A stretch of 64,000 nucleotides of DNA from Tubulanus polymorphus (Eukaryota > Nemertea > Palaeonemertea > Tubulaniformes > Tubulanidae): the NCBI RefSeq assembly GCF_964204645.1, contig NC_134030.1:17241110-17305109 (forward strand), read 5' to 3'. This document shows, piece by piece, positions 23,641-34,113 of the stretch (its first letter is position 1; every line of letters begins with the position of its first letter). The notes under the pieces are model-generated. The model made no database searches and had not been told where the DNA came from. It saw nothing but the letters and a program-made list of their open reading frames with translations. A program made the translations under genes and the position numbers.

Positions 23641-25265
23641 TAAACTGTGATTGAATTATAAAAGAATATCTTAATATTGTTGATTTACATGAGAAAATAT
23701 TGATTTATTTGTTATTGATAATAATATGTTGACTTCTTATTTATTGACAAAATAAATGTTTATCCTATTTTATTTATCATACCAATTCAATCAATCTCAT
23801 CGTTGTTACTGCTACTCATCAACATCATCTTTCGAGGAATCTGTTACTTCTCCCTGAAAAATTTAAAGGATTCGCATCATAGCCTATCATGGGCTTATTT
23901 CATTAAGGATCACAAGCAATGATGGATTACAGCAAATAAACCGGTGCCATATTCTGAGGAATGATAGTTTCTATTCTTTTTAGGATGAAATAAATTTCAA
24001 CAGAGTAGTTATGCCAAAAAAGATTAGGCTTAGGCACATGTCGACTGAATCAGGAAGCACCTCTCTATAGCCTAGGCCATATTTCAAGAAAATGATCTAA
24101 ACATGCAATTAATCACCAGAAAAAGGCACGAAATAATAAAATGAAGCATTTGATGCCATGTGAAAAAGCGTATTTAGACGATGTTAATCGATTACGGTCA
24201 TGAAAATTGAGATGGCCTAACTTTGGGTGCATCTTTCAAATTCGCGAAATTTTTTTTTAATTTCTGGCATTTTTCGACGATTTAAACACAGACAGCTGAC
24301 CTAAATATCTGAATTCGACGAGAAATTAGTATTGCGTTTGATAAATATCAATAATTACCTGCAGAAGCATCGATGATAACCAAAATAGATGTTTTAATCG
24401 GGAAAAATCGGTCCTCACTTCAAATTCGTGGCGGCGGCCATTTTGAATAATTAGCAAATGACGTCACACGCGATGACGTCACGGAATCGGGAATTTCTTC
24501 CACATTAACGAGACGCGGGTAGGACACAATTTCTCCAACCGATACGTGAGTGATAGTGTACGCTACGGTATAAGTGCAGATCCGTACCTCTCCGCTAGCT
24601 ATATCCATAAAAAATTCAAATAGCTCCAATCTTACTGAAAGAAAGCTTGTTGGAATGGGAAGGGCTCAAATAACAATATGCTTTTTAAATTTTTGAATTA
24701 TCTTCAGTAGTTTTCGAGATATCGCAAATTGAAGTTTGAAAATTTGAGCGAAAAGTGTCTTCATGTTTCAATACACAAAAACTGTGATCTAAGAAGGCAA
24801 TAATTCATGTAAACAAACTTCAATATCTCTTAAACTAAAAGAGATAGACTAGAAATTTAAAGAGCAATACACTCATAGCACTTTCAGGTGACAGTTGAAA
24901 GACCCAAAATTTGTATCTAATTCCAAATGCCTATGGTTTCCATGGAAACCAGCCGAAAAATGGTAAAATAATGAAAATATCGATGTTAGATCAAAAGTTA
25001 TGATGTAGAAAGGGGATAGAATAACTAGTTATCAATAGTTTATGTTTGCCCTAAGTTTATATAGGAATATCTATTATTATATAGATTATTATTATTAGGT
25101 TTCCATGGTAACGGCAAGAAAAAATTTGAAATATTGAGAAATATTGATATGATTTCAGATGAAATTATTTTTTTCGCTACATAATTTTTGAAATGAATAA
25201 ACATGATTATCAAGGCCTGTCAGTTAGGTCTATAGCCATAGGCTCCTATTGCAAATTGATTTAAA
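23641..25265. other. No recognisable feature
   Basis: AT-rich non-coding sequence. A GC-richer stretch with GCGGCGGCCATTTTG (YY1-like) lies near 24430, but no transcript can be inferred. Confidence 0.35.
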
Positions 25266-25267
25266 TA

Positions 25268-25875
25268 CCGTATTTTCCGGCCAATAAGCCGAGGGCAGTT
25301 TTTTAGCCTAAAATACATGGATTTCATAAAGCTTCGCCCAATAAGCCGAGGCCCTCCATCAGAGATTTTAATTCACTGATTTGTCAATTAGTTCATCTTA
25401 ATTGACGATTTAAGAGGCTGCCAGTAGCGCCCGCCGATGTGTGAGAGTGCTGTGTATACTATCATCGCCGAGTGACTGTGCTATATATAGACTCACTCAG
25501 CTGATTACTATACACACAGCCATACACGCAGTACGCGGCTCACTGCTGATTTGCATATATACTAATGTATGAACTGACACGTGGTAGTACGATGAACTCG
25601 CGCGTTATATAAATGTATACCATTGCCGCTGTGCGGTGATGGAACAATCAAAGTAAAAATAAAATAGTTCAAAATAGATTATAATTGGTAGTAAATAATT
25701 ACCTCAAATAAATATCGACCACTTTTCTTGATTTTGACGATCATTGAGAGCATTAGAGTGGCATAGATCGGGAAGTGATTTTTTATGTCAGATCGTATCC
25801 GCCCAATAAGCCGATCACGATATTTTGGGTAAAAATCTGAGGCTAGAAAATCGGCTTATTGGCCGGAAAATACGG
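25268..25875. mobile_element. TA-flanked MITE
   Basis: TIRs of about 26 bp, CCGTATTTTCCGGCCAATAA at the left and its complement at the right, flanked on both sides by TA. An internal degenerate copy of the end (CGCCCAATAAGCCGAGGC) lies near 25336. No transposase. TA target choice suggests mariner/Tc1-like mobilisation, as inference. Confidence 0.8.
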
Positions 25876-25877
25876 TA

Positions 25878-27211
25878 TACCAATTTTATATACTATTTGC
25901 TAAATGAATTTTAGTTAAGAAAAGCAGAAAATTAGGCTTGGCCTAGCTCAAAACGCTGAAATTTGAAATATATTCATGACATCATAATAAAATCAATCAG
26001 TTTAGAAACATAAACCAAGCAATAGTAATAATACTACTAACAATAACTAAATAATAATCCATTTGTTTTGTTTTGAGCTAAATTTAAACAATATTTTATA
26101 TATATTTCAATTTTGCTGTCCCATCACGCGCCTCTATTTTTGCCCGTCACAAGCCTCAATTCATCCCATTAGACGCCTCCCTCTTTCAACAGCCGCTTTA
26201 CCTACGGGTGCGTAGTGGCGATCCGCGCGCAAAAAAAAAATTATTTTGCCGATCATTTCGCGAAATCTGTCCTAATATTCAGAAATATAGTGATGAATAA
26301 TTATGAATCGGAAAATAAATACAATAATTCACCGCTAGAACGATGAATAATTGTTGAATATTGATCTCATCACGAGCAGCGCGGCGCGTCGTCATTCAAT
26401 AACAAGTGCCGGCCGCCATTTTGTATCGCTCGCTTCAACGCAAAACTTAGACATCGACTTTTCCGGCAGCGATCGCTCAGCCCCCACACGAAATAAAATC
26501 ATGCGGTCTTCAGTATTTGAATTTTAAGATCCTAAACCTTCCGATTCCTGATGATTCGTCGCTTATTCCGGGTCCTAAGCTGACGAATTTTGCTCTTGAA
26601 AAAGGGTATATTTCGATTTCTATTTTCTTCGGCTAAAATGCGGATTTATACATTAAACCAACCCCCAAGTGATAAAGTAGGTACGCAACAATCTGTGTGT
26701 GTAGCAGTGTCGACAGTCACGAGTTGTGTGTGACCCGATTTTACCAGCATAATTTTGAACACCCTCCACCCCTTTTTTAATAGTAAACTGGCCTGTAGAC
26801 ATAATGAGGTAACGTAGAAGCATTTGTGACGCCGTTTTGATGACGTACAGCCTCGTTTTCGAATTTTGAAAATCAATGGAAAATTTCCAGGAAAATTTTT
26901 TCGCGATCGAAATACTGTCATTTTGGATTAAAAAATCAGCATCAAGGTAAGATTTTTTCACTTTCAAACCGTTTTCTTTGATTTTATTGACATGTTTTGG
27001 ATTAAATCTGATAGTTTAAGAAAATTTTATCGATTAGAAATGATTTTATATCGACCGGGACTGACCGAGTCGTCGTAACCAAACCCGGAAGTGAAATTAT
27101 GAATGGTTCCGACGTTGTATTTTACACCAACTTTAAGGGCACTTCGACGATTGTATTCCCTTTCAAATGATTTTGAATGTATACATTATGATTTTATTTC
27201 ATGTTTACTAA
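25878..27211. other. Non-coding, with a GC-rich YY1-like patch
   Basis: Near 26380-26470 CpG density rises and a consensus YY1 site (GCCGCCATTTTG) occurs, as at many animal promoters. No start exon follows on either strand that I can support. Confidence 0.35.
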
Positions 27212-28489
27212 CTAGGGGTCCAGGGACACCATGCCCACTTGGGAAGTGGTTTCAAATGCTCAACAATCTAACAATTTCAATATTAAAAGCCCCCTAGTGA
27301 CCATTTACAAAAACCAATGACCTTAAAACTCACCACAATCATAGAACATGTCAGCAGCTACGATTTTGTAATTGATTGTGATAACAAAATATGTCTCGTT
27401 ACCAATTTAATATGGAAATACTAAGTCATTCTACTATTCAACGCCCCCTGGTGACCATATTCAAAACCCAATGACCTCGAAACTCACCACAATCATAGAA
27501 CATGTCATGAACTACAACTTTGCAATTGATTATGGTAACAAAATATGCCTAGGTACCAATATAATAAGGAAATACTAAGTTATTCTACTATTCAACGCCC
27601 CCTGGTGACCATATAGAAAAACTTATGTCCTTAAAACTCGCAACAATCATAGATGATGTCATGAGCTACAACTTTCCAATTGATTGTGGTTACAAAATAT
27701 TCATAGGTACGAATATAATAAAGAAATGCTAAGATATTGTATTATTCAACGCCCCCTGGTGGCCATATACGAATTCCAATTACCTTGAAACTCACCACAA
27801 TCATAGAACACGATATGAGCTACAACTTTCTAATCGATTGTGGTAGCAAAATACGCTTAGGTATCAATATAATGTGGAAAAACTTTTTCCCACTTACGAA
27901 TGAGTACTGGTGACACCAAAATGGCCGCCAATTGCGTCATAATTGGCTGATGAAAAATACCTGTCTCAGGTATAAAATATCCCTTTCCAAAGAACACCCA
28001 TCACAAATTGTAATAAGAAATGGTAAACCAGTAGGAAGCTACAGGACTCAGAATTCGGGCCAAAATTAACATTTTTGGGCACTAAAAAGGTCATAGGACG
28101 GCCATCTTGAGTCCGACCGACCCAATTTTTGTTATGTTGATGGGCCCTGGGGGGATTCACATATATCCGAAAGATCAAGGTAATTGATCAAAGCGGCTTC
28201 AAAATTTCCCTCAAAAAGTTCAAAAATGTGTAAAAAGTGCTGATTTTAGCGAACAACAATGGCTGCCAGTCGGCCATCTTGATTCTGACAGGGCCAGTTT
28301 TTGGGCTGAAGATGTGTCTAGGGTAGATACATGTGTAACCCAAATATCAAGACGCTACCTTGAAGCATCTTCAAAACTTCCCAAAATAACTGGATTCCGT
28401 CTACGGACGGACGGACGGACGAACGGACGACGGACGAAAAGTGAACGCAATAGCCCGCTGGGACTAAAGTCCCAAGTGGGCTAAAAAGT
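27212..28489. mobile_element. HINE/pearl-like repeat, copy 3 (full length)
   Basis: Starts TAGGGGTCCAGGGACACCAT. The core has four units of ~155 bp, marked by CGCCCCCTGGTGACCATA words near 27441, 27594 and 27751 with a variant near 27286. A conserved unique block follows, then a GGAC microsatellite (28401-28435), and it ends with the hairpin CCCGCTGGGAC/GTCCCAAGTGGG and CTAAAAAG. It encodes nothing. The layout matches pearl-type elements of bivalves and HINEs. Confidence 0.7.
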
Positions 28490-28558
28490 ATACTTTGTTT
28501 TGTAATCTGGTTTAGGTGTAATATGCCAGAGAAAACACCTAATTAAAACATTTTTGAT

Positions 28559-28679
28559 CACGTGACTTCTAAGTTACGTCGCTGATTGGTAGAGCAGTTT
28601 TGTTTTGTCAACAAACAAGCACGTGGCTTTATTATTTTGACAAGCAAAGGTAAATAATGTGGTTTTTTTTAATTTTTAG
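28559..28679 (+). promoter_or_regulatory. E-box / CCAAT / E-box promoter and 5' UTR intron
   Basis: CACGTG at 28559-28564, ATTGG at 28585-28589 and CACGTG at 28620-28625 (after CAACAAACAAG) mirror the layout at 19112-19175. A donor (AAG then GTAAAT near 28650) and an acceptor (AATTTTTAG) border a ~30-base intron-like gap placing the ATG directly after the AG; this is short for an intron, so the splice is uncertain. Confidence 0.45.
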
Positions 28680-29535
28680 ATGGCTCCTAGCAAGAAAAAC
28701 AATCGTAAGGCACCACCACCCTCCAAGCCTGGAATTCTGAAATCATTTTTGTCGTCATATTATGCAGATATCACCAGCTGAGGCTGAAATAGAACAGTTT
28801 AAACTATTTATGACCTCATGTTTGAATACAATCATAGTTGTTTTGCGGCGGCAATATGAACGTTACCTGCAAATGGAGGTGACGGAAAAAATGAAGGCAG
28901 AAACGAAAAGTGCTAGATCCCACAATATTGACGCAGAGGAAATTATGGGCATGTTCAGTGCTGCTCTTAAACGGTCAACTAATGCTACTGTTTGTTTCCT
29001 GACTTCAAAGATAAGAGCTCAAAAAAACACAACGATGACATACCTGAACAATTTTCCAGCTGAAAAAAAAGCATATCATGTCTACGGAGCTATAACATTT
29101 GGTCGTAAAAAACGTAACCAGAGGCGTCAAGGCCAGAAAGATCTAGCAGTTGACATCCAACACAGAAACAATGTTAAGTCTGCTAAGAAGGAGCAAAGGG
29201 AACGAAACAAAGTTGAGAAGATAATTAGAAACCTGGATCTATCAAATGTTTCAAAGGACTTCCCTGATATTGATGAGGTGACCGAACAAAATTTAATTGA
29301 TATTTTGGATGGCTCTGCAGTTGGTCGAATTATAGGTCATAATTGGTTGGACGCAAACTCCAGAGTTGTAACCATGTACAAAGGAAAAATTAAGAAAATT
29401 AAGCAGAAAAATAGTCCTATGTTTCGTATAGGTTACTGGGATGAACATGGTGATTACGCTGATGCCGAGGACTACGATGTTTCGAGGTTTGAATTGGCTG
29501 CAGACCTGATGTGTGGTGACCTGCTTATGTATTAA
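28680..29535 (+). pseudogene. Unknown basic protein of unit B with C-terminal Tudor/chromo-like domain
   Basis: The frame from the ATG at 28680 (MAPSKKNNRKAPPP...) hits TGA after ~34 codons; a second frame entered near 28755 is open to 29535 (257 codons), so a one-base indel is likely near 28755. The middle is Lys/Arg-rich (FGRKKRNQRRQGQKDL, coiled coil). The last ~65 residues (GRIIGHNWLDANSRVVTMYK, FRIGYWDEHG, LAADLMCGDLL) look like a small beta-barrel chromo/Tudor-type domain with the ending GDL common in invertebrate repeat-encoded proteins. I cannot name the family. The flanks are shared with unit A. Confidence 0.5.
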
Positions 29536-29570
29536 ATTAGTTGTATTTAGTTGTAAATAGCTGTATATAA

Positions 29571-29802
29571 TAAGGTATGATCATATTTTCAAAGTATATG
29601 TTTGATAAGCTCTACACCGGCTTAACCATCGGGTCATAGGCCTACCTTGCATTGTCTCTTCCGGTTCATTAAACCTATATATTAATTATTATGATCATAT
29701 TTTCAAAGTATATGTTTGATAAGCTCTACACCGGCTTAACCATCGGGTCATACCTTGCATTGTCTCTTCCGGTTCATTAAACCTATATATTAATTATTGG
29801 TA
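29571..29802. repeat. Tandem duplication, ~112-120 bp
   Basis: ATGATCATATTTTCAAAGTA through TTAATTATT occurs twice in a row (from 29577 and from 29690). The second copy lacks a few bases (AGGCCT region). Confidence 0.9.
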
Positions 29803-29924
29803 AATCTATTAATTAACAATGAAGCAATGAGGGGAGATGGAATATTAATGTTTTAAACCATAGATAGTGAATAGATAGAGCATGCAATCATGCAATCATC
29901 TCTAAAAATAAAAAAGTTATGATG

Positions 29925-30185
29925 ATTTATGTGAAAACTTATCGTTCAAAAGTCACGCTTATCCTATTGTTTTACATAATGAATCGCGTGCCGTAGGCCT
30001 AATTAGTCCGATTTTTAAATCTTGAAAAGTTCATAACTTTTTCATTTTTCAGGCTAGAGGGCAAACCCAGGTATCATTGAAAGGGTCTTTTAAAGCTCTT
30101 TCTATTGGTATATTCAAATTCCCTATTACTATTAGAGCATGTTCACTTTTAATTGTCACATACCTAGATAAAGATCGATCTTATT
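29925..30185. repeat. 3' block shared with the 19-kb unit
   Basis: Carries CTTATCCTATTGTTTTAC, CATAACTTTTTCA, GGTATCATT, AGCTCTTTCTA and CACATACCTAG in the same order as 20225-20455. Confidence 0.6.
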
Positions 30186-31136
30186 GGTTGATTCCAAAAG
30201 ATTTTAGCTCATTTGCATTGATAGACAGGTTTTATGAATGATTTTACTACACGATGTCAAAACGCGTAGAAAAAAACGCGCATCACACTTTTCCTAATCA
30301 ATAATGGTTGTCACAATCAATCGATAGTGGCGCCCCGCGCGGGCATGAACATACCTATCTCCGCGTAAATGGTTCAATCAATTAGGCCCTACATTAAATA
30401 TCAATGTTTCAGATTCTAAATTCAGCAATCCAGTACATTGCCCTTTGTTAATTATAAGATATTTTCACTAGAAAGATTTTAGCCTGGATTCTGTCATTCA
30501 GCAGATTGCGTCAATCACGAGAGGTGCGGGTCTGCACTTTTAACTAAACACAGATACACTAGGCCTATCAAAATCCTCAGGAACTGTTTCCCAAGCCCAA
30601 CGGTGTCTGTGCTGTATTACATACCCTTGTCTTTCCAATTGTTCGATCCTTCCGCTTCTTTCCTGCCCGCCATTTCATGCATAACCAGGTGTTTATGGTG
30701 CGATTGTGCTAAACCGTAGCCGTGAGAAAAAAAACATGCCGCTCAAACACGGTTCGAATCCCACATTAAATATTCAATTCAAATCGACATATCTTTATTC
30801 CAGCGTACGATCTTTTCGTAGCAACGGTAGACACTCTTGAAAACCAATTTATCAGATGTGGAAAAATTCAGCCATCTGAAGTCCCATCTACAACTGAGGC
30901 CATGAACGATATATGATCGTAAAGAAATCCTCACGTGTGTTGAGTTTATACGTCAGATGGAATATTTTCAATCAAATTTAGTTTATTTTATATTCGTCGA
31001 TTCAGTTACAGATTTATTTTGTTGCATGTTTTTGGCGCGTACACGCCCTCTGTAATTCGGGCATTCATAACTTAGCTTTGGATCATGGTTCCCGAAACAA
31101 GAAATAAGCTGCCAAATTCTTCTGTGAGTATAATAT
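30186..31136. other. Non-coding; tRNA-like B box at ~30753
   Basis: GGTTCGAATCCC near 30753 is a perfect pol III B box and the preceding 60 bases are weakly tRNA-like; no convincing A box or cloverleaf, so a SINE fragment or tRNA pseudogene at most. The rest is unassigned up to the rearrangement junction at 31136/31137. Confidence 0.35.
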
Positions 31137-31495
31137 TAAACAAAACATTAAAAGTAATTAAAAACTATAATATATTTTCATAACCGTGTGTATTTCAGTT
31201 GAATAATAGAATAATTATTATCATTTGAATATATTTGATTATATGAATTTGTGTATTGTAAATAAATCAATTGGTCGCGGAGCGGAGCGGTAGCGAAGTG
31301 GAGCGACCAATTGATTTAATACAATATGCTTTTTAGATTATTGATATCTTAGAATGATAATAATTATTCTATTATTCAACTGAAATACACACGGTTATGA
31401 AAATATATTATAGTTTTTAATTACTTTTAATGTTTTGTTTTTTAATGAGCTCGACCCTTCGACCTTTGATCTGAAAGCCCATTACCCCTATAACT
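31137..31495. mobile_element. Polinton 1 detached terminus (palindromic end)
   Basis: A palindrome with arms of ~150 bp (ATTAAAAGTAATTAAAAAC ... complement) almost identical to 40945-41303. The outer end is complete (CTCGACCCTTCGACC...CCCCTATAACT, ending 31495) and abuts GATGAC of gypsy coding sequence. The inner end is cut at 31137, next to host DNA. The loop carries an extra ~50-bp hairpin absent from the 41-kb copy (CAATTGGTCGC ... GCGACCAATTG). Orientation is opposite to that expected for the far end of Polinton 1. Confidence 0.75.
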
Positions 31496-31501
31496 GATGA
31501 C
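31496..31501. repeat. Target-site duplication GATGAC (Polinton 1)
   Basis: GATGAC beside the terminus here equals, on the other strand, GTCATC at 41304-41309 beside the other terminus. Six-base duplications are the Polinton rule. Both lie in the same gypsy integrase codons (Met-Thr after VDL). Confidence 0.8.
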
Positions 31502-31965
31502 ATCTAGTCCACCTCATAGTATTTTTAATAATCATAGCGCTTTTGTGATAGAGACGAAACGAGAGATGCAGAAAAATTTCAACCGAGCTCGCGAATTGAT
31601 CGGCAAGAGGGCTATACGTAATAAGCGGAATTATGACGTTAAATCCAATGATGACCATAAATTTAACATTGATGACTTAGAATTGATGACTGGTTTTTTT
31701 TTGTCCCGCAATTAAACCGGGATCTTGTCAAAAACTAGCTTGTCAGTGGCGAGGGCCATGCAAAATCGTTGAAATTTTTAACGATGTTATCTACAAAATC
31801 CGACTTCCTAATGACCGTATCTCTGTCGTTCACGTTGACAGACTGAAAATCTATGTAGGGCAATGTAATGATGTACCGGTAGACGAACCTGTAGAGAACC
31901 CCAACCACACCAGATCCGGAAGACGTATTAAGTCTCCAGAATTCTTCGGTGACTGGACTTCTTAG
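31496..31965 (+). pseudogene. Ty3/gypsy integrase C-terminal fragment
   Basis: Reads MTSSPPH...ETKREMQKNFNRARELIGKR and then RNYDVK, a typical gypsy integrase tail, with a stop/frameshift near 31713. In another frame follow WRGPCKIVEIFNDVIYKI and RISVVHVDRLKIYV up to TAG at 31963-31965. It starts exactly where the 41.3-kb gypsy integrase stops, so it is the missing 3' end of that element, now ~10 kb away and inverted. Two frames mean it is broken. Confidence 0.8.
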
Positions 31966-32016
31966 ATGTCACTTTTTAACTAAGACGAAGCCTGTTTATT
32001 TTATATCTTTCAGAAG

Positions 32017-32772
32017 ATGAAGTGCTCTATTCAAAGTGTTGTGAAATCGAGACGGCCTATCTATACAGCACCGCGAAAAGGGGATGGCTGGAGGTGTCAT
32101 ATCTGTCACAAAATGTTTAGTGAATCTACGAATAAACGACGTCATTCGCACACTTGTCAGAGACGGGCAGAAGAGAGGGATAAAGAGAATAAAGTTATAG
32201 TGTTTGCGTGCTTGTTATGCGAAACTGTCATGGACGATCGCGAATTATTAGTTCGCCATATTGAAACGAATCATCCTTCTACATGGAAGAATAACGGAAA
32301 CCGTCCGCGTGGGCTCATTAAAGCAACCGAAAAGAAAAGAAGCGCAGAACCAAAATTCATCCCTGATGCCAATGTCACGATTCCCAAAACTGTTTCCGAC
32401 ACAACTGAACAATACTTACCAGTAGATATAATGGCAGATCTTCCGTCAACTGAAGAACTAACTAATCTCTCGTTTTTCGACGAACCAAAGTATCCTCTGA
32501 CCACTCAACCTTTAGAAACACCGAAACCGAAGAACATTTTACCACCCTCTTTATCACTTCTACCAAACGACGAACCTACAAAGAAACTTCAATCGAATTA
32601 TAAGCTCATCCCACTTGATTCAACTGCGAAGTTACCTGATCCTCGCCAGAAAATTATCCATCGACATGAGATGTTCGACAGTGTCATCACCATCGAGTCC
32701 TCTTCGGCTGCTGAAATTCAATGTTTATTCTGCAATATCATCCGAGAAAAATTAAATTCAGGATCCCTGTAA
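32017..32772 (+). CDS. Zinc-finger ORF3 after gypsy pol
   Basis: 251 codons beginning ~50 bases after the pol stop, right after a splice acceptor (ATATCTTTCAG, ends 32012). The N-terminal ~90 residues hold two finger-like motifs: CHICHKMFSESTNKRRHSHTC (C2HC type) and CLLCETVMDDRELLVRHIETNH without its first/last residues extended (C2H2). A third start, CLFCNIIREK, is cut by the junction with Polinton DNA. The middle is Pro/Thr-rich and disordered. The position and acceptor suggest a third ORF made from a spliced gypsy transcript, where env would be in other lineages. A nested host exon is the alternative. Confidence 0.55.
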   Translation: MKCSIQSVVKSRRPIYTAPRKGDGWRCHICHKMFSESTNKRRHSHTCQRRAEERDKENKVIVFACLLCETVMDDRELLVRHIETNHPSTWKNNGNRPRGLIKATEKKRSAEPKFIPDANVTIPKTVSDTTEQYLPVDIMADLPSTEELTNLSFFDEPKYPLTTQPLETPKPKNILPPSLSLLPNDEPTKKLQSNYKLIPLDSTAKLPDPRQKIIHRHEMFDSVITIESSSAAEIQCLFCNIIREKLNSGSL

Positions 32773-32783
32773 GGTTATAGAAA

Positions 32784-32937
32784 TTAAAAATAGGCGTTCA
32801 TAGCCCTGATAGGTTTTTCTAATTTTGATAAAATAAAGTGTCTATCAGGGCTATGAACGCCTATTTTTAACTTTTTGATGATTTTTTCTATCGAAGACAA
32901 TTCAAAATAATTATTATTTAATACGTCTAATTGTACA
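32784..32937. repeat. Displaced copy of Polinton 1 gene segment with foldback
   Basis: 32809-32931 repeats 34557-34680 (inside the long Polinton 1 gene) almost exactly. Its first ~24 bases (AAATAGGCGTTCATAGCC) are also present inverted at 32845-32871, making a hairpin. This marks the inversion junction between gypsy and Polinton DNA. Confidence 0.85.
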
Positions 32938-32940
32938 AAT

Positions 32941-33150
32941 TAGAAATCAAAAAGATTTGAATAAAAAAACAATAAGTTACTTTATCTAATACTAACTTAT
33001 TTAACTTATTGTTTTTTTTATTCAAATCTTATAGCGAGAATAGAAATTAAAAAGATTTGAATAAAAAAACAATAAGTTACTTTATCTAATACTAACTTAT
33101 TTAACTTATTGTTTTTTTATTCAAATCTTTTTGATTTCTATTCGCGCTAT
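32941..33150. repeat. Two tandem ~90-bp palindromes
   Basis: AAAGATTTGAATAAAAAAAC, AATAAGTTA, a short middle, then the reverse complement; the whole is repeated ~104 bases later. Each unit can fold into a near-perfect cruciform. Confidence 0.85.
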
Positions 33151-33514
33151 TGGTTAACAAGAATTGACTAGAATTCAAATAGATTTAACAAGAAATTCAA
33201 TAACTGTAACTGTTAGTATCACTCTAGTATTATTTCATTGTTTCTCTTATTGAATAAGCCAACTAACTAATATCACTCTTGTATTATCCTAGTCAAATGT
33301 AAAGAATTTACAATATCATACTTGAATGAATTAAAACATAAATTACTTCTTTTACTTCATTTTCAGAAATAAAGCATAATATGTATTTAATACCATTAAT
33401 ACGTATTTAATACCATTAATACGTATTTAATACATTGATACCTCAACCCTCCTTTAACGTAAATATAATTTACTTATTTTCATACATTTCAACTAATATA
33501 TTTTATATTTTCAG
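33151..33514. other. Polinton 1 intergenic region with ATTTAATACC repeats
   Basis: No gene. Near 33379-33440 the word TATTTAATACCATTAATACG is repeated about 2.5 times, then CTCAACCCTCCTTT. The same plan (repeat of TATTAGATACC, then a C-run plus T-run) occurs in Polinton 2 at 50950-51075 and 51220-51295. Confidence 0.6.
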
Positions 33515-33838
33515 CTAATTTAACAGTCGATTTCTTATTTTGGAATCATATAATTTTTCATCAAGTTCATGAATATATTTATGAGTTTTTAAACTCTTTA
33601 AATTTTTATATCTTTTATTACATACTTCACAGCATTTAATATTATTCAATCTATCTGAAATATAATTTATATTTTCTATTAATTCAGTGTATCTAATTTT
33701 ACAGCAATCATAGAATTCTAACAACTGTTTTATACTATAAATTGAAAAAGAAAATAAACCTGTAAGCATAATAATTGATTTAATATTCTGTTGATTTTTA
33801 TATATTAGATGTAATAAGTTTAATATATTTTCACTCAT
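33515..33838 (-). CDS. Small Polinton protein with TM segment and C2H2 finger
   Basis: 107 aa. A hydrophobic helix lies at about residues 20-40 (SIIMLTGLFSFSIYSI). A C2H2 finger follows near residue 68 (CEVCNKRYKNLKSLKTHKYI then H). The start ATG sits in AAATAAATGA. It is the last gene of the minus-strand series before the repeat-rich intergenic region. No family recognised; the frame is intact. Confidence 0.65.
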   Translation of the reverse strand: MSENILNLLHLIYKNQQNIKSIIMLTGLFSFSIYSIKQLLEFYDCCKIRYTELIENINYISDRLNNIKCCEVCNKRYKNLKSLKTHKYIHELDEKLYDSKIRNRLLN

Positions 33839-33858
33839 TTATTTATTTAATTAATTCA

Positions 33859-34056
33859 CTAATCTGATTCAATAACTTTTTTATGATTATTTTTATTTCC
33901 ATTTAATTTTTTCAATTTCTTGCTCAATTTTATATTTTCATTCATCAAATCCTTACTAATATTCTCATAGTATAAATAAAGCGCAGCCAATATTAATCCT
34001 CCTGCTACAAGATAATGTTTCAAATCACTTTTCCCAGTTGGGATGAAACCATCCAT
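33859..34056 (-). CDS. Small Polinton membrane protein
   Basis: 65 aa: short N terminus, one TM helix (HYLVAGGLILAALYLYY, about residues 14-30), then a Lys/Asn-rich, coiled-coil-prone tail. Start context TAAATAAATGG. A small single-pass protein in a viral-like late cluster could be a virion membrane or holin-like factor; this is inference only. Confidence 0.6.
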   Translation of the reverse strand: MDGFIPTGKSDLKHYLVAGGLILAALYLYYENISKDLMNENIKLSKKLKKLNGNKNNHKKVIESD

Positions 34057-34113
34057 TTATTTAAGAAAGAAATTAAACAGTTTATAAAATATTAAATATT
34101 TATATGTTTCAAT

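Noticed and set aside
22317-24516. 2.2-kb element bounded by inverted CGTCTCGTTAATG
   Set aside because: Only 13 bases match, with no target duplication or coding content; too weak to annotate.
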